Of a DNA stretch of 64,000 nucleotides, positions 44,139-53,148 are shown piece after piece (within the stretch, counting starts at the first letter, position 1; every line of letters starts with the position of its first letter). The notes under the pieces are model-generated. The model searched no databases. It saw nothing but the letters and a program-made list of their open reading frames with translations, and was not told the DNA's origin. This DNA comes from Candidatus Leptofilum gracile (GTDB lineage Bacteria > Chloroflexota > Anaerolineae > Promineifilales > Promineifilaceae): the NCBI GenBank assembly GCA_016713825.1, contig JADJOJ010000007.1, positions 248,001 through 312,000 of the forward strand, written 5' to 3'. Made by a program: the position numbers and the translations under genes.

Positions 44139-45149
44139 CTACTTTTTAGCTGGCTTGTGGTGGATTTTGAGCAGGGCAATTTTGGTGCTGTGGTTGAAAG
44201 GGGCAGGATCGGTGATGGGGGGTGTGGTTTGGGTGTGGGGGTAACCGGTGCAATCCTCCGGCACGGGGATGAACTGCTCAATTTGCACGTAGCCATCGGC
44301 GCAAAGGGTTTGCAGTTCGGCCAGGTAGTCGGCCCCGCTGACAAACAGGGCGTTGTTGATGGCGATGATGTGGCCGCCGTGTTTGAGTAACGGCCGTACT
44401 TTATTCACCAATCGCCCCAGCCCCGCATTTAAATCCACCGTGCCTGCGGCCGTTTGCGAGAAAAACGGCGGATCGAGAAAAACACAGTCAAACTGCGCCC
44501 CCGCCCGCTTGAACTGGTTCATCTGCCGCCAAAAATCCCCCGCCTGAAACATTTTCTTATCAATCGGAAAGCCATTCAATGTGTACGAGGTTTTGGCCAC
44601 GTTGAGGAAGCGTTTGTTGAGGTCGGTTTGCAGCACGCGGCTGGCCCCGGCCGCTGCCGCCGCCACACCCAAACTGCCGGTGTAGGCAAAGGTGTTCAGC
44701 ACATCTTTACCTGCCAAATTAGCCAACGCCCAGCGGCGCACCGGGCGCGTGTCCAGGTAAAAGCTGGCGTCCTGGTTCAGCGTTAAATCCAGGGCATAGC
44801 GCACGCCCTGCTCGCGGATTTTGCTGGCGGGCGGCCCACCCCACAACAGCACGCCGCGCTTCGCCTCGTCAGAGCCATGGCGGGTTTTGAGCAGGATGGT
44901 TTGCAGCCAGGGGAATTGCGCCAGCAGCAGCGTTTGCACATCTGCCAGCACTTCGTTTAGGTCTTCGGGTGGGTTGGCGTGGTTGATGAGTACGGCCGTT
45001 TCCCCAAAAAGCTCCACCACCAATTCCGGGCATCCTTCCAAAAACCCGTTGAACAGGCGAACGGCCGTTTCCCGGCGCTCGTCCAGCAAGGGCAGGCGGG
45101 CGTGGATGGCTTGGGTGAGGAACGGCCGTACCGCATCAGCATCAATCAT
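44139..45149 (-). CDS. Class I SAM-dependent rRNA methyltransferase, RlmI/RlmK-like
   Basis: The 336-residue protein matches the YccW/RlmI group of 23S rRNA m5C/m7G methyltransferases. The central region has LDLTLNQDASFYLDTRPVRRW, where the DTRxxR block precedes the Rossmann core. Motif I is VLNTFAYTGSLGVAAAAAGA and the catalytic-region motif is FDCVFLDPPFFS. No PUA domain is evident at the N-terminus. It is downstream of lpdA on the minus strand, separated by a hairpin. The exact rRNA position is not determined. Confidence 0.82.
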   Translation of the reverse strand: MIDADAVRPFLTQAIHARLPLLDERRETAVRLFNGFLEGCPELVVELFGETAVLINHANPPEDLNEVLADVQTLLLAQFPWLQTILLKTRHGSDEAKRGVLLWGGPPASKIREQGVRYALDLTLNQDASFYLDTRPVRRWALANLAGKDVLNTFAYTGSLGVAAAAAGASRVLQTDLNKRFLNVAKTSYTLNGFPIDKKMFQAGDFWRQMNQFKRAGAQFDCVFLDPPFFSQTAAGTVDLNAGLGRLVNKVRPLLKHGGHIIAINNALFVSGADYLAELQTLCADGYVQIEQFIPVPEDCTGYPHTQTTPPITDPAPFNHSTKIALLKIHHKPAKK

Positions 45150-45165
45150 CGTGTGGCAGGTGAAA

Positions 45166-45202
45166 GTAATTGGGTAATTGAGTAATTCAATTACCCAATT
45201 AC
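45166..45202 (-). repeat. Stop-proximal perfect 15-bp inverted repeat after lpdA
   Basis: GTAATTGGGTAATTG and CAATTACCCAATTAC enclose a seven-base loop, directly abutting the TAG stop of lpdA on the minus strand. Each arm is itself a repeat of TAATTG words. Confidence 0.7.
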
Positions 45203-46594
45203 CTAAATATGAATCGCCTCACCCTCAACCGCGTGGGCCGCTTCCATCAGCGCCTCGCTCAGGGTAGGATGCGCATGCACGTTGCGAGCGATCTCTTCGG
45301 CCGTTAGCTCCGCATTGTGCGCCAGCGTCAGCTCCGGCAGCAGTTCCGTCACGTCTGGGCCAACCATGTGCGCCCCCAAAATCTCGCCATACTGCTTGTC
45401 GGCAATGATTTTGATGAAGCCATCCTTCTCGCCCAAGCCCAATGCCTTGCCGTTGGCAATGAAGGGAAACTGGCCCACGTTAATCTCGTAGCCCGCCTCT
45501 TTTGCTTGCGCTTCGGTGTAGCCAAAGCTGGCCACCTGCGGCACGCAGTACGTCGCGCGCGGCATCATCCGGTAATCCAGGGTGTGCGTCTCGTGCCCGG
45601 CAATCGCCTCAGCCGCCACCAGCCCCATCGCCGACGCCACGTGCGCCAGCCGGTATTCCGTGGCCACATCGCCAATGGCGTAAATGTTGGGCACATTGGT
45701 GCGCATCTGGTCATCAATGGCAATGGCCCCGCGCTCGGTTAGCGCCACGCCCACATTTTCCAGGCCAATATTTTCTACGTTGGGCAAGAAGTTAATGGCC
45801 AGCATCACCTTGTCTGCCTCCAGCCGGGTACCATCACCCAAAGCCACCGAGACGCCGTCGTCCCCCTTCTCGATTTTTTCGACGCGGGCATTCAGATGCA
45901 GCTTGACGCCCATCTTCTTGTACGCTTTTTCCAGCACATCGCTCACTTCTGGCTCTTCGTTGGGCAGCAGATGGCTCATCATCTCTACAATGGTGACTTC
46001 GACGCCGTAGTTGGCCCACATGTAGGCAAACTCCACGCCAATCACCCCGCCCCCCACAATAATTAGCCGCTTGGGTGGATTCTCGCTTAAAATCGCGTCG
46101 ATGTAGGAAATAATCTTTTCCCCATCAAACTGGACGCCAGGAATGGTGCGCGGGCGTGCCCCGGTGGCAATGATGATATTTTTGCCGCTAACGGTTTGCT
46201 CGCCGCCGTCGTTCAGGCTCACCTGAACCGTGTTGGCGTCGGTCAGCTTGCCGGTGCCATCCAAGACGTCGATTTTGTTTTTCTTCATGAGGAACTGCAC
46301 GCCCTTCACCAACCGGCCAGACACCTGGCGGCTGCGCTTGAAGGCGACGCTGTAATCCAGCTGCAAATTGGTGAAGGAGAAGCCAAACTCTTTGGCGCGG
46401 TGCTGCAAGGTGTGGGCCACTTCCGCATTTTTCAGCAGCGCTTTGGAGGGGATACAGCCGATATTAAGGCAAACGCCGCCCCAATATTCCCGCTCGATGA
46501 TGGCAGTTTTAAGGCCCAGTTGGGCGGCGCGGATGGCGGCCACGTAGCCACCGGGGCCAGCGCCTAAAACGACAAGATCGTATTGGTCAGTCAT
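45203..46594 (-). CDS. lpdA: Dihydrolipoyl dehydrogenase (E3)
   Basis: The 463-residue flavoprotein has the FAD motif GAGPGGYVAAIRAAQLG (11-27), the redox disulfide C42/C47 in GGVCLNIGCIPSK, an NAD-binding motif GGGVIGVEFAYMWANYG, the second FAD motif IYAIGDV and the C-terminal catalytic HAHPTLSE. This is the E3 subunit of 2-oxoacid dehydrogenase or glycine cleavage complexes, reoxidising dihydrolipoamide. No E1 or E2 gene lies beside it. GGAG about eight bases before the ATG supports the start. Length is normal for the family. Confidence 0.95.
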   Translation of the reverse strand: MTDQYDLVVLGAGPGGYVAAIRAAQLGLKTAIIEREYWGGVCLNIGCIPSKALLKNAEVAHTLQHRAKEFGFSFTNLQLDYSVAFKRSRQVSGRLVKGVQFLMKKNKIDVLDGTGKLTDANTVQVSLNDGGEQTVSGKNIIIATGARPRTIPGVQFDGEKIISYIDAILSENPPKRLIIVGGGVIGVEFAYMWANYGVEVTIVEMMSHLLPNEEPEVSDVLEKAYKKMGVKLHLNARVEKIEKGDDGVSVALGDGTRLEADKVMLAINFLPNVENIGLENVGVALTERGAIAIDDQMRTNVPNIYAIGDVATEYRLAHVASAMGLVAAEAIAGHETHTLDYRMMPRATYCVPQVASFGYTEAQAKEAGYEINVGQFPFIANGKALGLGEKDGFIKIIADKQYGEILGAHMVGPDVTELLPELTLAHNAELTAEEIARNVHAHPTLSEALMEAAHAVEGEAIHI

Positions 46595-46627
46595 AAATAA
46601 ACTCCGTTTTGGGTAGGTTCTACTTAC

Positions 46628-46685
46628 TGCCAGGCACGGGGCGCAGGATAGCGTTAAACCAAAGCGATTCGCCCCGTGCCTGGCA
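46628..46685. repeat. Intergenic palindrome, TGCCAGGCAC family, copy 1
   Basis: Perfect 16-bp arms TGCCAGGCACGGGGCG and CGCCCCGTGCCTGGCA. The outer words recur at 63007-63070. Confidence 0.75.
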
Positions 46686-46832
46686 TTTTATTGCAAGATG
46701 TTTCGGCAAGATTATACCAGCGCCCAATCGTAAATCGTAACTTGCTTATCGTCAACGCCCATAATTGCCCTGTGCAGATTAGTAATCGGCAGGAAACGGC
46801 CGTTCCCCTTTGCCTGCGCTTGCCTGTTTTGC

Positions 46833-46838
46833 CATAAT
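46833..46838 (+). promoter_or_regulatory. Candidate -10 box (CATAAT) for a leaderless SH3-protein transcript
   Basis: CATAAT ends six bases before the ATG at 46845, the same spacing as at 29948 and 60650. No Shine-Dalgarno site is present. Confidence 0.35.
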
Positions 46839-46844
46839 ACCCGC

Positions 46845-47687
46845 ATGGGATTTCCGATGTGGACGTTGATTGGCATGGGCGTTACGGCCGTACTCGCCCT
46901 CCTTATGACGATTTTTGCCTACCTGGGCCAAACGCCACGCGCCTTGATGCGCCTGGGGCTGGCCGGGTACCGGCTAGATTTGCGCGTGAAGCTGTTTACC
47001 GGCTACGCACTGGCCAGCCTCATCCTGATGCTGGGCTTTTTTTTGGCGGGCGTGCCCATTAACACCGAAGAAACCGTAGCCGTCACCACCCCCACGGCCG
47101 AAATTGCCGCCTTGCCCACATCTGCCAATACCGGGGCGATGGGGGCGGTGCCCACAACGGCCGTTGTCACCACCAGCCTGCCCGAAACTGAAACAACCAG
47201 CACCAGCGACGTTCGCACCTCCGAGACGCCCTCCAGCGGGGCCTTTGGCGGCCTGCCTGCTGCTAGCAGCGATGAACTTCCCACTGAGGAAACGACTCCC
47301 ACGGCCACGCCAGAACTGGCGGGACCTTCCCCAACACCCGGCGAAGGTGAGGCAGCAACGGCTACGCCCACAATTATCGCAACCACCGCAGGAACGGCCA
47401 CCGCTGCCCCAACGGCTACGGCCACAGCCACCCCGCTGCCCACCGTCACGCCCACGCCAACCATCACCCCCACGCCCATCGAGGGCATCACCGGCACGAT
47501 CCAGACAAACGGCAGCACCCTTTGGGTACGCCGATCGCCGGGTGGACAGCAGTTGGTTTTGGTGCAGAATCAGGAGATTGTGCTGGTGGAAAACGGCCGT
47601 GCCAACCAGGGCGGCATCCTCTGGCGCGAAGTACGCACCGTTAGCGGCATTGTTGGCTGGGTGCAGGCAGAATTTTTAGAAGAATGA
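46845..47687 (+). CDS. Membrane-anchored protein with Thr/Pro-rich linker and C-terminal SH3b domain
   Basis: The 280-residue protein has two N-terminal membrane spans (about 5-26 and 49-69), a long threonine/proline/alanine-rich low-complexity linker (about 75-210, many TPT words) and a C-terminal bacterial SH3 domain (about 213-280) with GSTLWVRRSPGGQ and GWVQAEFL. Such proteins tether an SH3 module, often a cell-wall binder, outside the cytoplasm. An alternative start at the fifth codon (MWTLIG) is possible, but a CATAAT box six bases before the first ATG favours the longer form. It is flanked by repeat-rich spacers. Confidence 0.7.
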   Translation: MGFPMWTLIGMGVTAVLALLMTIFAYLGQTPRALMRLGLAGYRLDLRVKLFTGYALASLILMLGFFLAGVPINTEETVAVTTPTAEIAALPTSANTGAMGAVPTTAVVTTSLPETETTSTSDVRTSETPSSGAFGGLPAASSDELPTEETTPTATPELAGPSPTPGEGEAATATPTIIATTAGTATAAPTATATATPLPTVTPTPTITPTPIEGITGTIQTNGSTLWVRRSPGGQQLVLVQNQEIVLVENGRANQGGILWREVRTVSGIVGWVQAEFLEE

Positions 47688-47762
47688 TGTGATACTTGGG
47701 TAAGTATCAGGTGATTTGGTCATTGCTCAAAAATTGTACCTATACAGCCTCTCTGGCCACCT

Positions 47763-47794
47763 AGCCGGCACGGTCTGGAGAACGGCCGGAGCAC
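47763..47794. repeat. Degraded half copy of the 40061 palindrome family
   Basis: AGCCGGCACGGTC and CGGCCGGAGCAC match the right half and flank of the repeat at 40061-40118, with a few changes. Confidence 0.6.
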
Positions 47795-47847
47795 CTGAAT
47801 AGATACAAAAAAATTTTAACACCCTACAACCTTAAGGAGGCACCTTC

Positions 47848-48186
47848 ATGAACCATCCCAAATTTGAAATTTACAAAGGCAACAATGACGAATTTTACTT
47901 TCGGCTAACTGCCCGGAATGGGCAAAATATTTTGTCCAGCCAGGGGTATGCATCCAAGGCCAGCTGCAAAAATGGTATCGAATCGGTAAAAAACAATGGA
48001 ACCAGCAGCGACCGGTTTGAAATGAAAGAAGCGGCCAACGGCAAGTTCTACTTCAACCTGCTGGCGGCCAACCAGCAGGTTATTGGCAAGAGCCAGATGT
48101 ATGCCAACAAGCAAACGTGCCAGAGCGGCATCGAGGCGGTGCAGCGCGTGGCGGCTGAAGCTGGCGTAGACGATACGACAGCATAG
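47848..48186 (+). CDS. YegP-like protein with two DUF1508 repeats
   Basis: The 112-residue protein has two copies of the DUF1508/YegP repeat: FEIYKGNNDEFYFRLTARNGQNIL ... YASKASCKNGIESVK (about 6-50) and FEMKEAANGKFYFNLLAANQQVIG ... YANKQTCQSGIEAVQ (about 57-103). These small alpha/beta modules are widespread and of unknown function. A very strong AAGGAGG site lies eight bases upstream. It is followed by a hairpin shared with the convergent ABC1-kinase gene. Confidence 0.9.
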   Translation: MNHPKFEIYKGNNDEFYFRLTARNGQNILSSQGYASKASCKNGIESVKNNGTSSDRFEMKEAANGKFYFNLLAANQQVIGKSQMYANKQTCQSGIEAVQRVAAEAGVDDTTA

Positions 48187-48194
48187 GGTGCAAG

Positions 48195-48231
48195 GGCGAG
48201 TTTGCGACTCTTCTTTACTGGCAAACTCGCC
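48195..48231. terminator. Bidirectional terminator-like hairpin between convergent genes
   Basis: Perfect 11-bp arms GGCGAGTTTGC and GCAAACTCGCC with a 15-base loop, nine bases after the YegP-like stop. T-tracts are weak on both sides. Confidence 0.55.
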
Positions 48232-48262
48232 TTACCCGCATACGCGCCCGACGCATCTCCCC

Positions 48263-50038
48263 CTACTCTTCTTTCTTCTTACGGTTCAAATAGAGCAGCG
48301 TGCCAGAAAGCATGCCCGCTGCGCCCAAAATGCTCCAGCCCAGCTGACCAATTTTCTTTTCGATGCGCTCGTATTGGCGCAGGGTGTCACGGTCGGTTTG
48401 CACGCGCAAACGGCCGTTCTCTGCCAAATTAAGCAGCCGTCGAACCTGACCAGGTGTGTCCAGATACGGCCGTACCAACGCCCACGCCGTCTCCAGCCCA
48501 AAACGCGGCCCCTCCTGGCTGGCCACCAACGCCTCGCCGTACTTTTCAATGTAATACCACGGGTTAATCCGCTCATCTAGCTGGGCCACCAGCCCAGACA
48601 CAATGCCCAGCGCCCGCCCCAAATAGATAAAATCTTGCGGAATCTGAAAAGGAAAATCGAACAGCAGATCGCGAAACTCCTGGCCCAACTCTTCCAGCTC
48701 GGCCGGATCGGGGCGAGCCAGGTCTAGCAAGTTGCGCCCCCAGATGCGGTCTAGCACCGCCTCCTGCGCCTCGGCGATGCGCACCAGGTCGGCACCAGGC
48801 AAAAAGAAGCCCAGGTTTTGGTACGCTTCGGTCAGTTTACGGCCGTCCCGCTGCGTCACGCTCACCAACACGGTGCGCAAATTGTCGCCCATCAGCGTAG
48901 GTACCCGCCCCACCATGCCAAAATCGATGAAGATCAGCCAGAACGGCCGTCCGCCAGGCGATTCAGCCACATCGTCCGGCGGCCAGGGCAAATCTGGGCG
49001 CGGGCGGACAAACAAGTTGCCCGGATGCGGATCCGCATGAAAAAAGCCTTCGCGGAACACCTGATCAAAATACACATCCAGCAGCGTCTCCGCCACTTCC
49101 GCCGGGTCAATGCCCACCGCCTCCATAGCCGCCACGTCTGTGATTTTGGGCGACTCCACATTTTCCATCACAATTACGCGATCGGTACAATGCTGCCGGT
49201 ACATGGCCGGAATGTAAACGCGCGCGTCGTTGGCATACATCTCGGCAAAACGCTCCCCATTCCCCACCTCGGCCCGATAATCCAGCTCTTCCCACAACGT
49301 TTTGGCAAACTCTTCCATCAGGGCCGGCACGTCGGCGCGGCGAGCGATTGGCTTGTAGCGCATGGTCCAGCGAGCGACAATGCGCAGCGCCGCCAGATCT
49401 GTCTCTACAATGGCCGCAATGTTGGGGCGCTGCACTTTAATGACAACCGCCTTGCCCAACGCCCCTTCGCCGTTTTCTGGCTTCAACCAGGCGCGATGGG
49501 TTTGCCCCAATGAAGCGGCGGCCAGGGGGGCATCTTCAATTTTGGCAAAACGGTGCTGCACATCCCCCAATTCTGCCTGAATTACCGACATGATGCGCCA
49601 CGTCTCTTCCGGCGTCACCTCATCCTGCAACCCCAGCAGCTCTTCTGTGATCTCTGGGGGCAGCACATCTACGCGGGCGCTGAGAAACTGGCCCAGCTTG
49701 ATCATCACGCCGCCCATGTCCAGGGCCAATTCACGAAAAGCATGAGACCAACGGCGAAAGCGGCGAGGTCGGCTTTGGCGGATGAGTGCCCCTAGCAGCG
49801 GCACGCGCCCACCCAAAATATCCCAGATAATGAGGTGCAAAATAACGCGGGCAAAAAAGGTAAGGATGCGGCGGAAACGGCCGTTGCTGCGAAAATTCGT
49901 CTGGTGGGCAGCGGGTTCTGGTTCCGGCTGTGGCGCACGGTTTGGGGAACGGCCGTTCGGCAGATAGACGCCATTCAACACTGGCTTCACATCCACAAAT
50001 TCATATTCAGTTACAGCTCCGTTCTGCGCTGCGGCCAT
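48263..50038 (-). CDS. ABC1/UbiB (AarF) family atypical kinase
   Basis: The 591-residue protein has the ABC1/UbiB hallmarks: KLGQFLSARVDVLP (KxGQ motif), the alanine-rich loop LAAASLGQTHRA, VVIKVQRPN with the ATP-binding lysine, EELDYRAEVGN (ExD), HADPHPGNLF and IDFGMVGR. A membrane segment near the C-terminus precedes RKKKEE. Family members act in isoprenoid quinone or lipid homeostasis at the membrane. The start is uncertain: I prefer 50038 (MAAAQNG), but a longer start at 50101 and shorter ones are possible, because no clear ribosome-binding site is visible. No ubiquinone genes are nearby. Confidence 0.88.
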   Translation of the reverse strand: MAAAQNGAVTEYEFVDVKPVLNGVYLPNGRSPNRAPQPEPEPAAHQTNFRSNGRFRRILTFFARVILHLIIWDILGGRVPLLGALIRQSRPRRFRRWSHAFRELALDMGGVMIKLGQFLSARVDVLPPEITEELLGLQDEVTPEETWRIMSVIQAELGDVQHRFAKIEDAPLAAASLGQTHRAWLKPENGEGALGKAVVIKVQRPNIAAIVETDLAALRIVARWTMRYKPIARRADVPALMEEFAKTLWEELDYRAEVGNGERFAEMYANDARVYIPAMYRQHCTDRVIVMENVESPKITDVAAMEAVGIDPAEVAETLLDVYFDQVFREGFFHADPHPGNLFVRPRPDLPWPPDDVAESPGGRPFWLIFIDFGMVGRVPTLMGDNLRTVLVSVTQRDGRKLTEAYQNLGFFLPGADLVRIAEAQEAVLDRIWGRNLLDLARPDPAELEELGQEFRDLLFDFPFQIPQDFIYLGRALGIVSGLVAQLDERINPWYYIEKYGEALVASQEGPRFGLETAWALVRPYLDTPGQVRRLLNLAENGRLRVQTDRDTLRQYERIEKKIGQLGWSILGAAGMLSGTLLYLNRKKKEE

Positions 50039-50270
50039 ACACCAGTTTCCGAAATATCTCGTCTTATTGAAGATGGCTACCTGCGTTGGCAGGCGTGGCA
50101 TCTGTTAAGTCGTCAGCAAAAAGTTTTTGAAAAAAATCCATCAAAGATTCAAAAGATTTCGCAGTTTTAGAGGAAAAAATCTGCGAAATCTGCGAAATCT
50201 GTTGACAAAGAGTTTTGAAAACTATGTACCAATCACTTAATCACCTGTAAGTTTACCAAGAAAAAGCAAA

Positions 50271-50300
50271 AAGGCTTCACCCACCTGCGGATGAAGCCTT
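50271..50300 (-). terminator. Rho-independent terminator of tRNA-Glu
   Basis: On the minus strand AAGGCTTCAT and GTGAAGCCTT pair around a short loop and are followed by TTTTTGCTTTTTC. Confidence 0.8.
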
Positions 50301-50304
50301 GTGA

Positions 50305-50377
50305 TGCCCCGTAGGGGACTCGAACCCCTGTTTTAGCCTTGAGAGGGCTACGTCCTAGGCCACTAGACGAACGGGGC
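50305..50377 (-). tRNA. tRNA-Glu (CTC anticodon)
   Basis: Acceptor GCCCCGT pairs with ACGGGGC, the anticodon stem TAGCC/GGCTA encloses CTCTCAA with anticodon CTC, and the T arm CAGGGG...CCCCT encloses TTCGAGT. CCA is not encoded. The terminator at 50271-50300 follows. Confidence 0.93.
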
Positions 50378-50484
50378 CTGTGCCAAAAAACAGCTTGCAG
50401 ATTCTAGCAAACGGCCGTATCCCTGTCAAAAGGTTGCCCAATTCCATTGCGATCCCCAAAGGGGCGTGCCATAATCGGCGGGTT

Positions 50485-51453
50485 ATGGCTAAAACATCGC
50501 AACCAATCGTGGCCGAAACGGCCGTCTCCTCCTGGCATTGGCTCACCCTGGCCCTGATTGCCCAATTGGGCTGGGGCGCGTACCCCGCCCTGCTGCGCTA
50601 CCTGCAAACCGTTAGCCATATCCCCAGCCTCTCGCTGCTGGCGGTGGGCAACGGGCTGGTGCTCAGCCTGGTGCTGGCTGTGCGTTGGCGGCAAATTGAG
50701 TGGCGCATCTTCCGGCTGCCGCTGCTGTGGCTCTTTGGCGGATTGGTGGTGCTGCGCGGCATTACCAACCTGCTGGCCACCCGCTACACCCTGGCCATCT
50801 ACGCCCAACTCATCTACCTGATGACGCCGTTCATCGTCGCCCTGCTCAGCCGCCTGGTGTTGCACGAGCAGCTGCCGCGCCACACCTTTAAGGCGCTCAC
50901 CCTTTGCCTGGTGGGCGCTGTGCTGCTGCTGTCTGGGAATTTGGTGGAGGCGGTGGGGGAAACGGCCGTTACCCGCAACGATTTTCTGGGCATCAGCCTG
51001 GCCCTGGCCAGCAGCTTCTTCCTGGCACTCTACATGATCGTCACCCGGCGCACCGCCAAACATCAAGCCTCCGGCGATTCGCTGCTGCTGGTGCATCTTA
51101 CCGCGCTGGCGCTCTTCTCTGGCGTCACCAGCGCCGTTTTGCAAGAAGATTGGCAGCAGTGGGGCAATCTACAACCGGTAGATTGGCTGGTATTTGGGCT
51201 TTTTGCCCTGGGCGTGCTGTTGGGGGCCAACCTGGGTCAAATTCGCTCCATCCAGCAGTTGGGTGCGCCGCTGGTCAGCAGCATGATGGCCACCCGGCTC
51301 ATCAGCGCGCTGCTGGTTGGCAGTTGGCTGCTGCACGAACATCTCACTTCTGGTTGGCAACTGCTGGGGATTGTCGTGGTCTTTGCCACCCCTCACCTGG
51401 TATTTGCGGCAGCGCAACGGCTCAGGACACGGTCACCGGTAGCCAAAGCGTAA
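50485..51453 (+). CDS. EamA/DMT-family transporter
   Basis: The 322-residue protein has about ten membrane spans arranged as two EamA repeats, with LYMIVTRR at the start of the second half and GSWLLHEHLTSGWQLLGIVVVF near the end, typical of drug/metabolite transporters. The substrate is not predictable. The start at 50485 (MAKTSQ) is preferred; CATAAT lies nine bases upstream, and the longer frame would run into the tRNA gene. The last 32 bases overlap the convergent histidine-kinase gene. Confidence 0.85.
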   Translation: MAKTSQPIVAETAVSSWHWLTLALIAQLGWGAYPALLRYLQTVSHIPSLSLLAVGNGLVLSLVLAVRWRQIEWRIFRLPLLWLFGGLVVLRGITNLLATRYTLAIYAQLIYLMTPFIVALLSRLVLHEQLPRHTFKALTLCLVGAVLLLSGNLVEAVGETAVTRNDFLGISLALASSFFLALYMIVTRRTAKHQASGDSLLLVHLTALALFSGVTSAVLQEDWQQWGNLQPVDWLVFGLFALGVLLGANLGQIRSIQQLGAPLVSSMMATRLISALLVGSWLLHEHLTSGWQLLGIVVVFATPHLVFAAAQRLRTRSPVAKA

Positions 51454-53005
51454 AACAGCTGCCCATACCCAGTTCGCTGTTCAGCGTTAGATGCCCATGA
51501 TGGGCATGTGCAATTTGCTGGCTAAGGCACAAGCCAAGCCCTGTGCCAGAAATATGCCCCTGCTCAGCTAAAGCACCCCGGAAAAATCGCTCAAAAATGT
51601 GCGCTTGCTCCTCGGGGGAAATGCCAGGACCATCATCAGAAATGGTAATGGTGATCCATTGCCGATGATCCTCTACAGGGGCGGCCACCTCCACCGCAAT
51701 TTTTCCCCCAGCAGGGGTGTAGGCAAAAGCATTGTCCAACAGTTCGCCAAACGCCTGGCGCAAGCGGCCAGGGTCCCCCACGATATGGGGAATATCTCCC
51801 TTAATGTGACAATGCAAGGTCTGCTGCTGCTGCTGAGCCCGCACCTGATTCCCCTGGCATATCTGGTAAACCATTTCAGCCAGGTTGGTTTGTCGCCAAT
51901 CCAGCGCATTTTCTGAACTTTCCAGGCTGGCCAATTCCAAGATGTCTTGCACCAGGTGCTCTAGACGTTCGGCTTGGGAGGCCAACACGGCCAAATAATG
52001 CTGGGGCTTGCCAGAGGTGATGCCACTTTGCAGTAGTTCGGTGTACAGTTTGATGTTGGTAAGCGGGGTGCGCAGTTGGTGGGTTACATTGGTAATGAAG
52101 CTGTACTGGGCTTTATCCAACGCCTGAAAGCGACTGAGGTCTTGGTGGCTGGTAACGTAGCCAGAAACACGGCCGTTTTCATCCAACATCGGCACAATGG
52201 TGAGAATGGTGGGGTAGGAACGGCCGTCTTTGCGCCACCCTTTCACTTCACCAGACCAGGCAATCCCCAGCGCAAATGAATCTGCCTGGGCTTGCTGATC
52301 GTGCCCCGAAAAATCAAACAGGGTATCAAAACGGATGTTTTGCACCTCGGCCACGCCAAAGCCGGTCATCGTAATAAAAGCGGGGTTGACGTACATAATG
52401 ATGCGGCGCGTGTCCATCATGGCCACCGCTTCCACAATAGAACCAAGAACCGCTTCCAGCTTCTCTTTTTCAGCCGCCAATTCGGCCGTGCGCTCACGCA
52501 CCTGCCGCTCCAGCGTGTCGTTGATCTGGCGCAGCGCCTTTTCAGTTTCTTTGCGCCAACGAATGTCGCGGGCAAAGTTGATGAGCACATCCTGCCCTTG
52601 CCAAAAAACCAGGCGGCTGCTCACCTCCACCGGGATGATAGAGCCATCCTGATGCCGATATTCGCCCTCGTAAAAAAAGGTGCCAGACACCGAAGATTGC
52701 CAGGCTGTCTCTGCTTCGGTGGCGTCTAGCAGACGGGGCAGCTCAATCTGGTCCATCGACATCTGGCGCAGTTCAGAACGCCGGTAACCCAACCGCCGGG
52801 CGGCGTTGGGATTGGCTTCCAAAATGTTCATGGTGTAAGGATCGATGATGAGAATGGTTTCACCGGAGTTCTCAAAAAGGAAGTCGGCGTAAGTGGCAGC
52901 GCGGTTTTTTGCCTCATTGGCCTCCAACTCAGCAATTCGCTGCCGTAGCAGGCCAATCTCTTGCTGAAGCGTTTCATCTGAGCCTGGGTTTTGCAAGCCA
53001 TCCAT
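51422..53005 (-). CDS. PAS-PAS sensor histidine kinase (cytoplasmic)
   Basis: The 527-residue protein has a short coiled coil (about 12-35), a PAS domain (about 38-155), a linker coil (about 155-190), a second PAS (about 188-295), HisKA with the phospho-acceptor H309 in NVTHQLRTPL, and HATPase_c (about 400-525) with N box ELLDNAFAY, G1 DDGPGIS and G2 GTGLGLCLS. No membrane span is present, so it senses a cytoplasmic signal. No response regulator gene adjoins it. GAGGTG nine bases before the ATG supports the start. Confidence 0.92.
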   Translation of the reverse strand: MDGLQNPGSDETLQQEIGLLRQRIAELEANEAKNRAATYADFLFENSGETILIIDPYTMNILEANPNAARRLGYRRSELRQMSMDQIELPRLLDATEAETAWQSSVSGTFFYEGEYRHQDGSIIPVEVSSRLVFWQGQDVLINFARDIRWRKETEKALRQINDTLERQVRERTAELAAEKEKLEAVLGSIVEAVAMMDTRRIIMYVNPAFITMTGFGVAEVQNIRFDTLFDFSGHDQQAQADSFALGIAWSGEVKGWRKDGRSYPTILTIVPMLDENGRVSGYVTSHQDLSRFQALDKAQYSFITNVTHQLRTPLTNIKLYTELLQSGITSGKPQHYLAVLASQAERLEHLVQDILELASLESSENALDWRQTNLAEMVYQICQGNQVRAQQQQQTLHCHIKGDIPHIVGDPGRLRQAFGELLDNAFAYTPAGGKIAVEVAAPVEDHRQWITITISDDGPGISPEEQAHIFERFFRGALAEQGHISGTGLGLCLSQQIAHAHHGHLTLNSELGMGSCFTLWLPVTVS

Positions 53006-53148
53006 AACTTATTCACCTCGACAGGGGATGAATGCTGAATAATGAAGGTGACAATAACACACAACGTTTGTTCACCGCAAAATATTCGCTGTTCCGCTGG
53101 TTCATAGGGAAACGGCCGTATCACACAGCCCATCGCCGTCAACCGATT

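Noticed and set aside
51422..51453. Frame error at the overlapping ends of the EamA and histidine-kinase genes
   Set aside because: Both proteins end at the usual place after complete domains, so the 32-base convergent overlap appears real.
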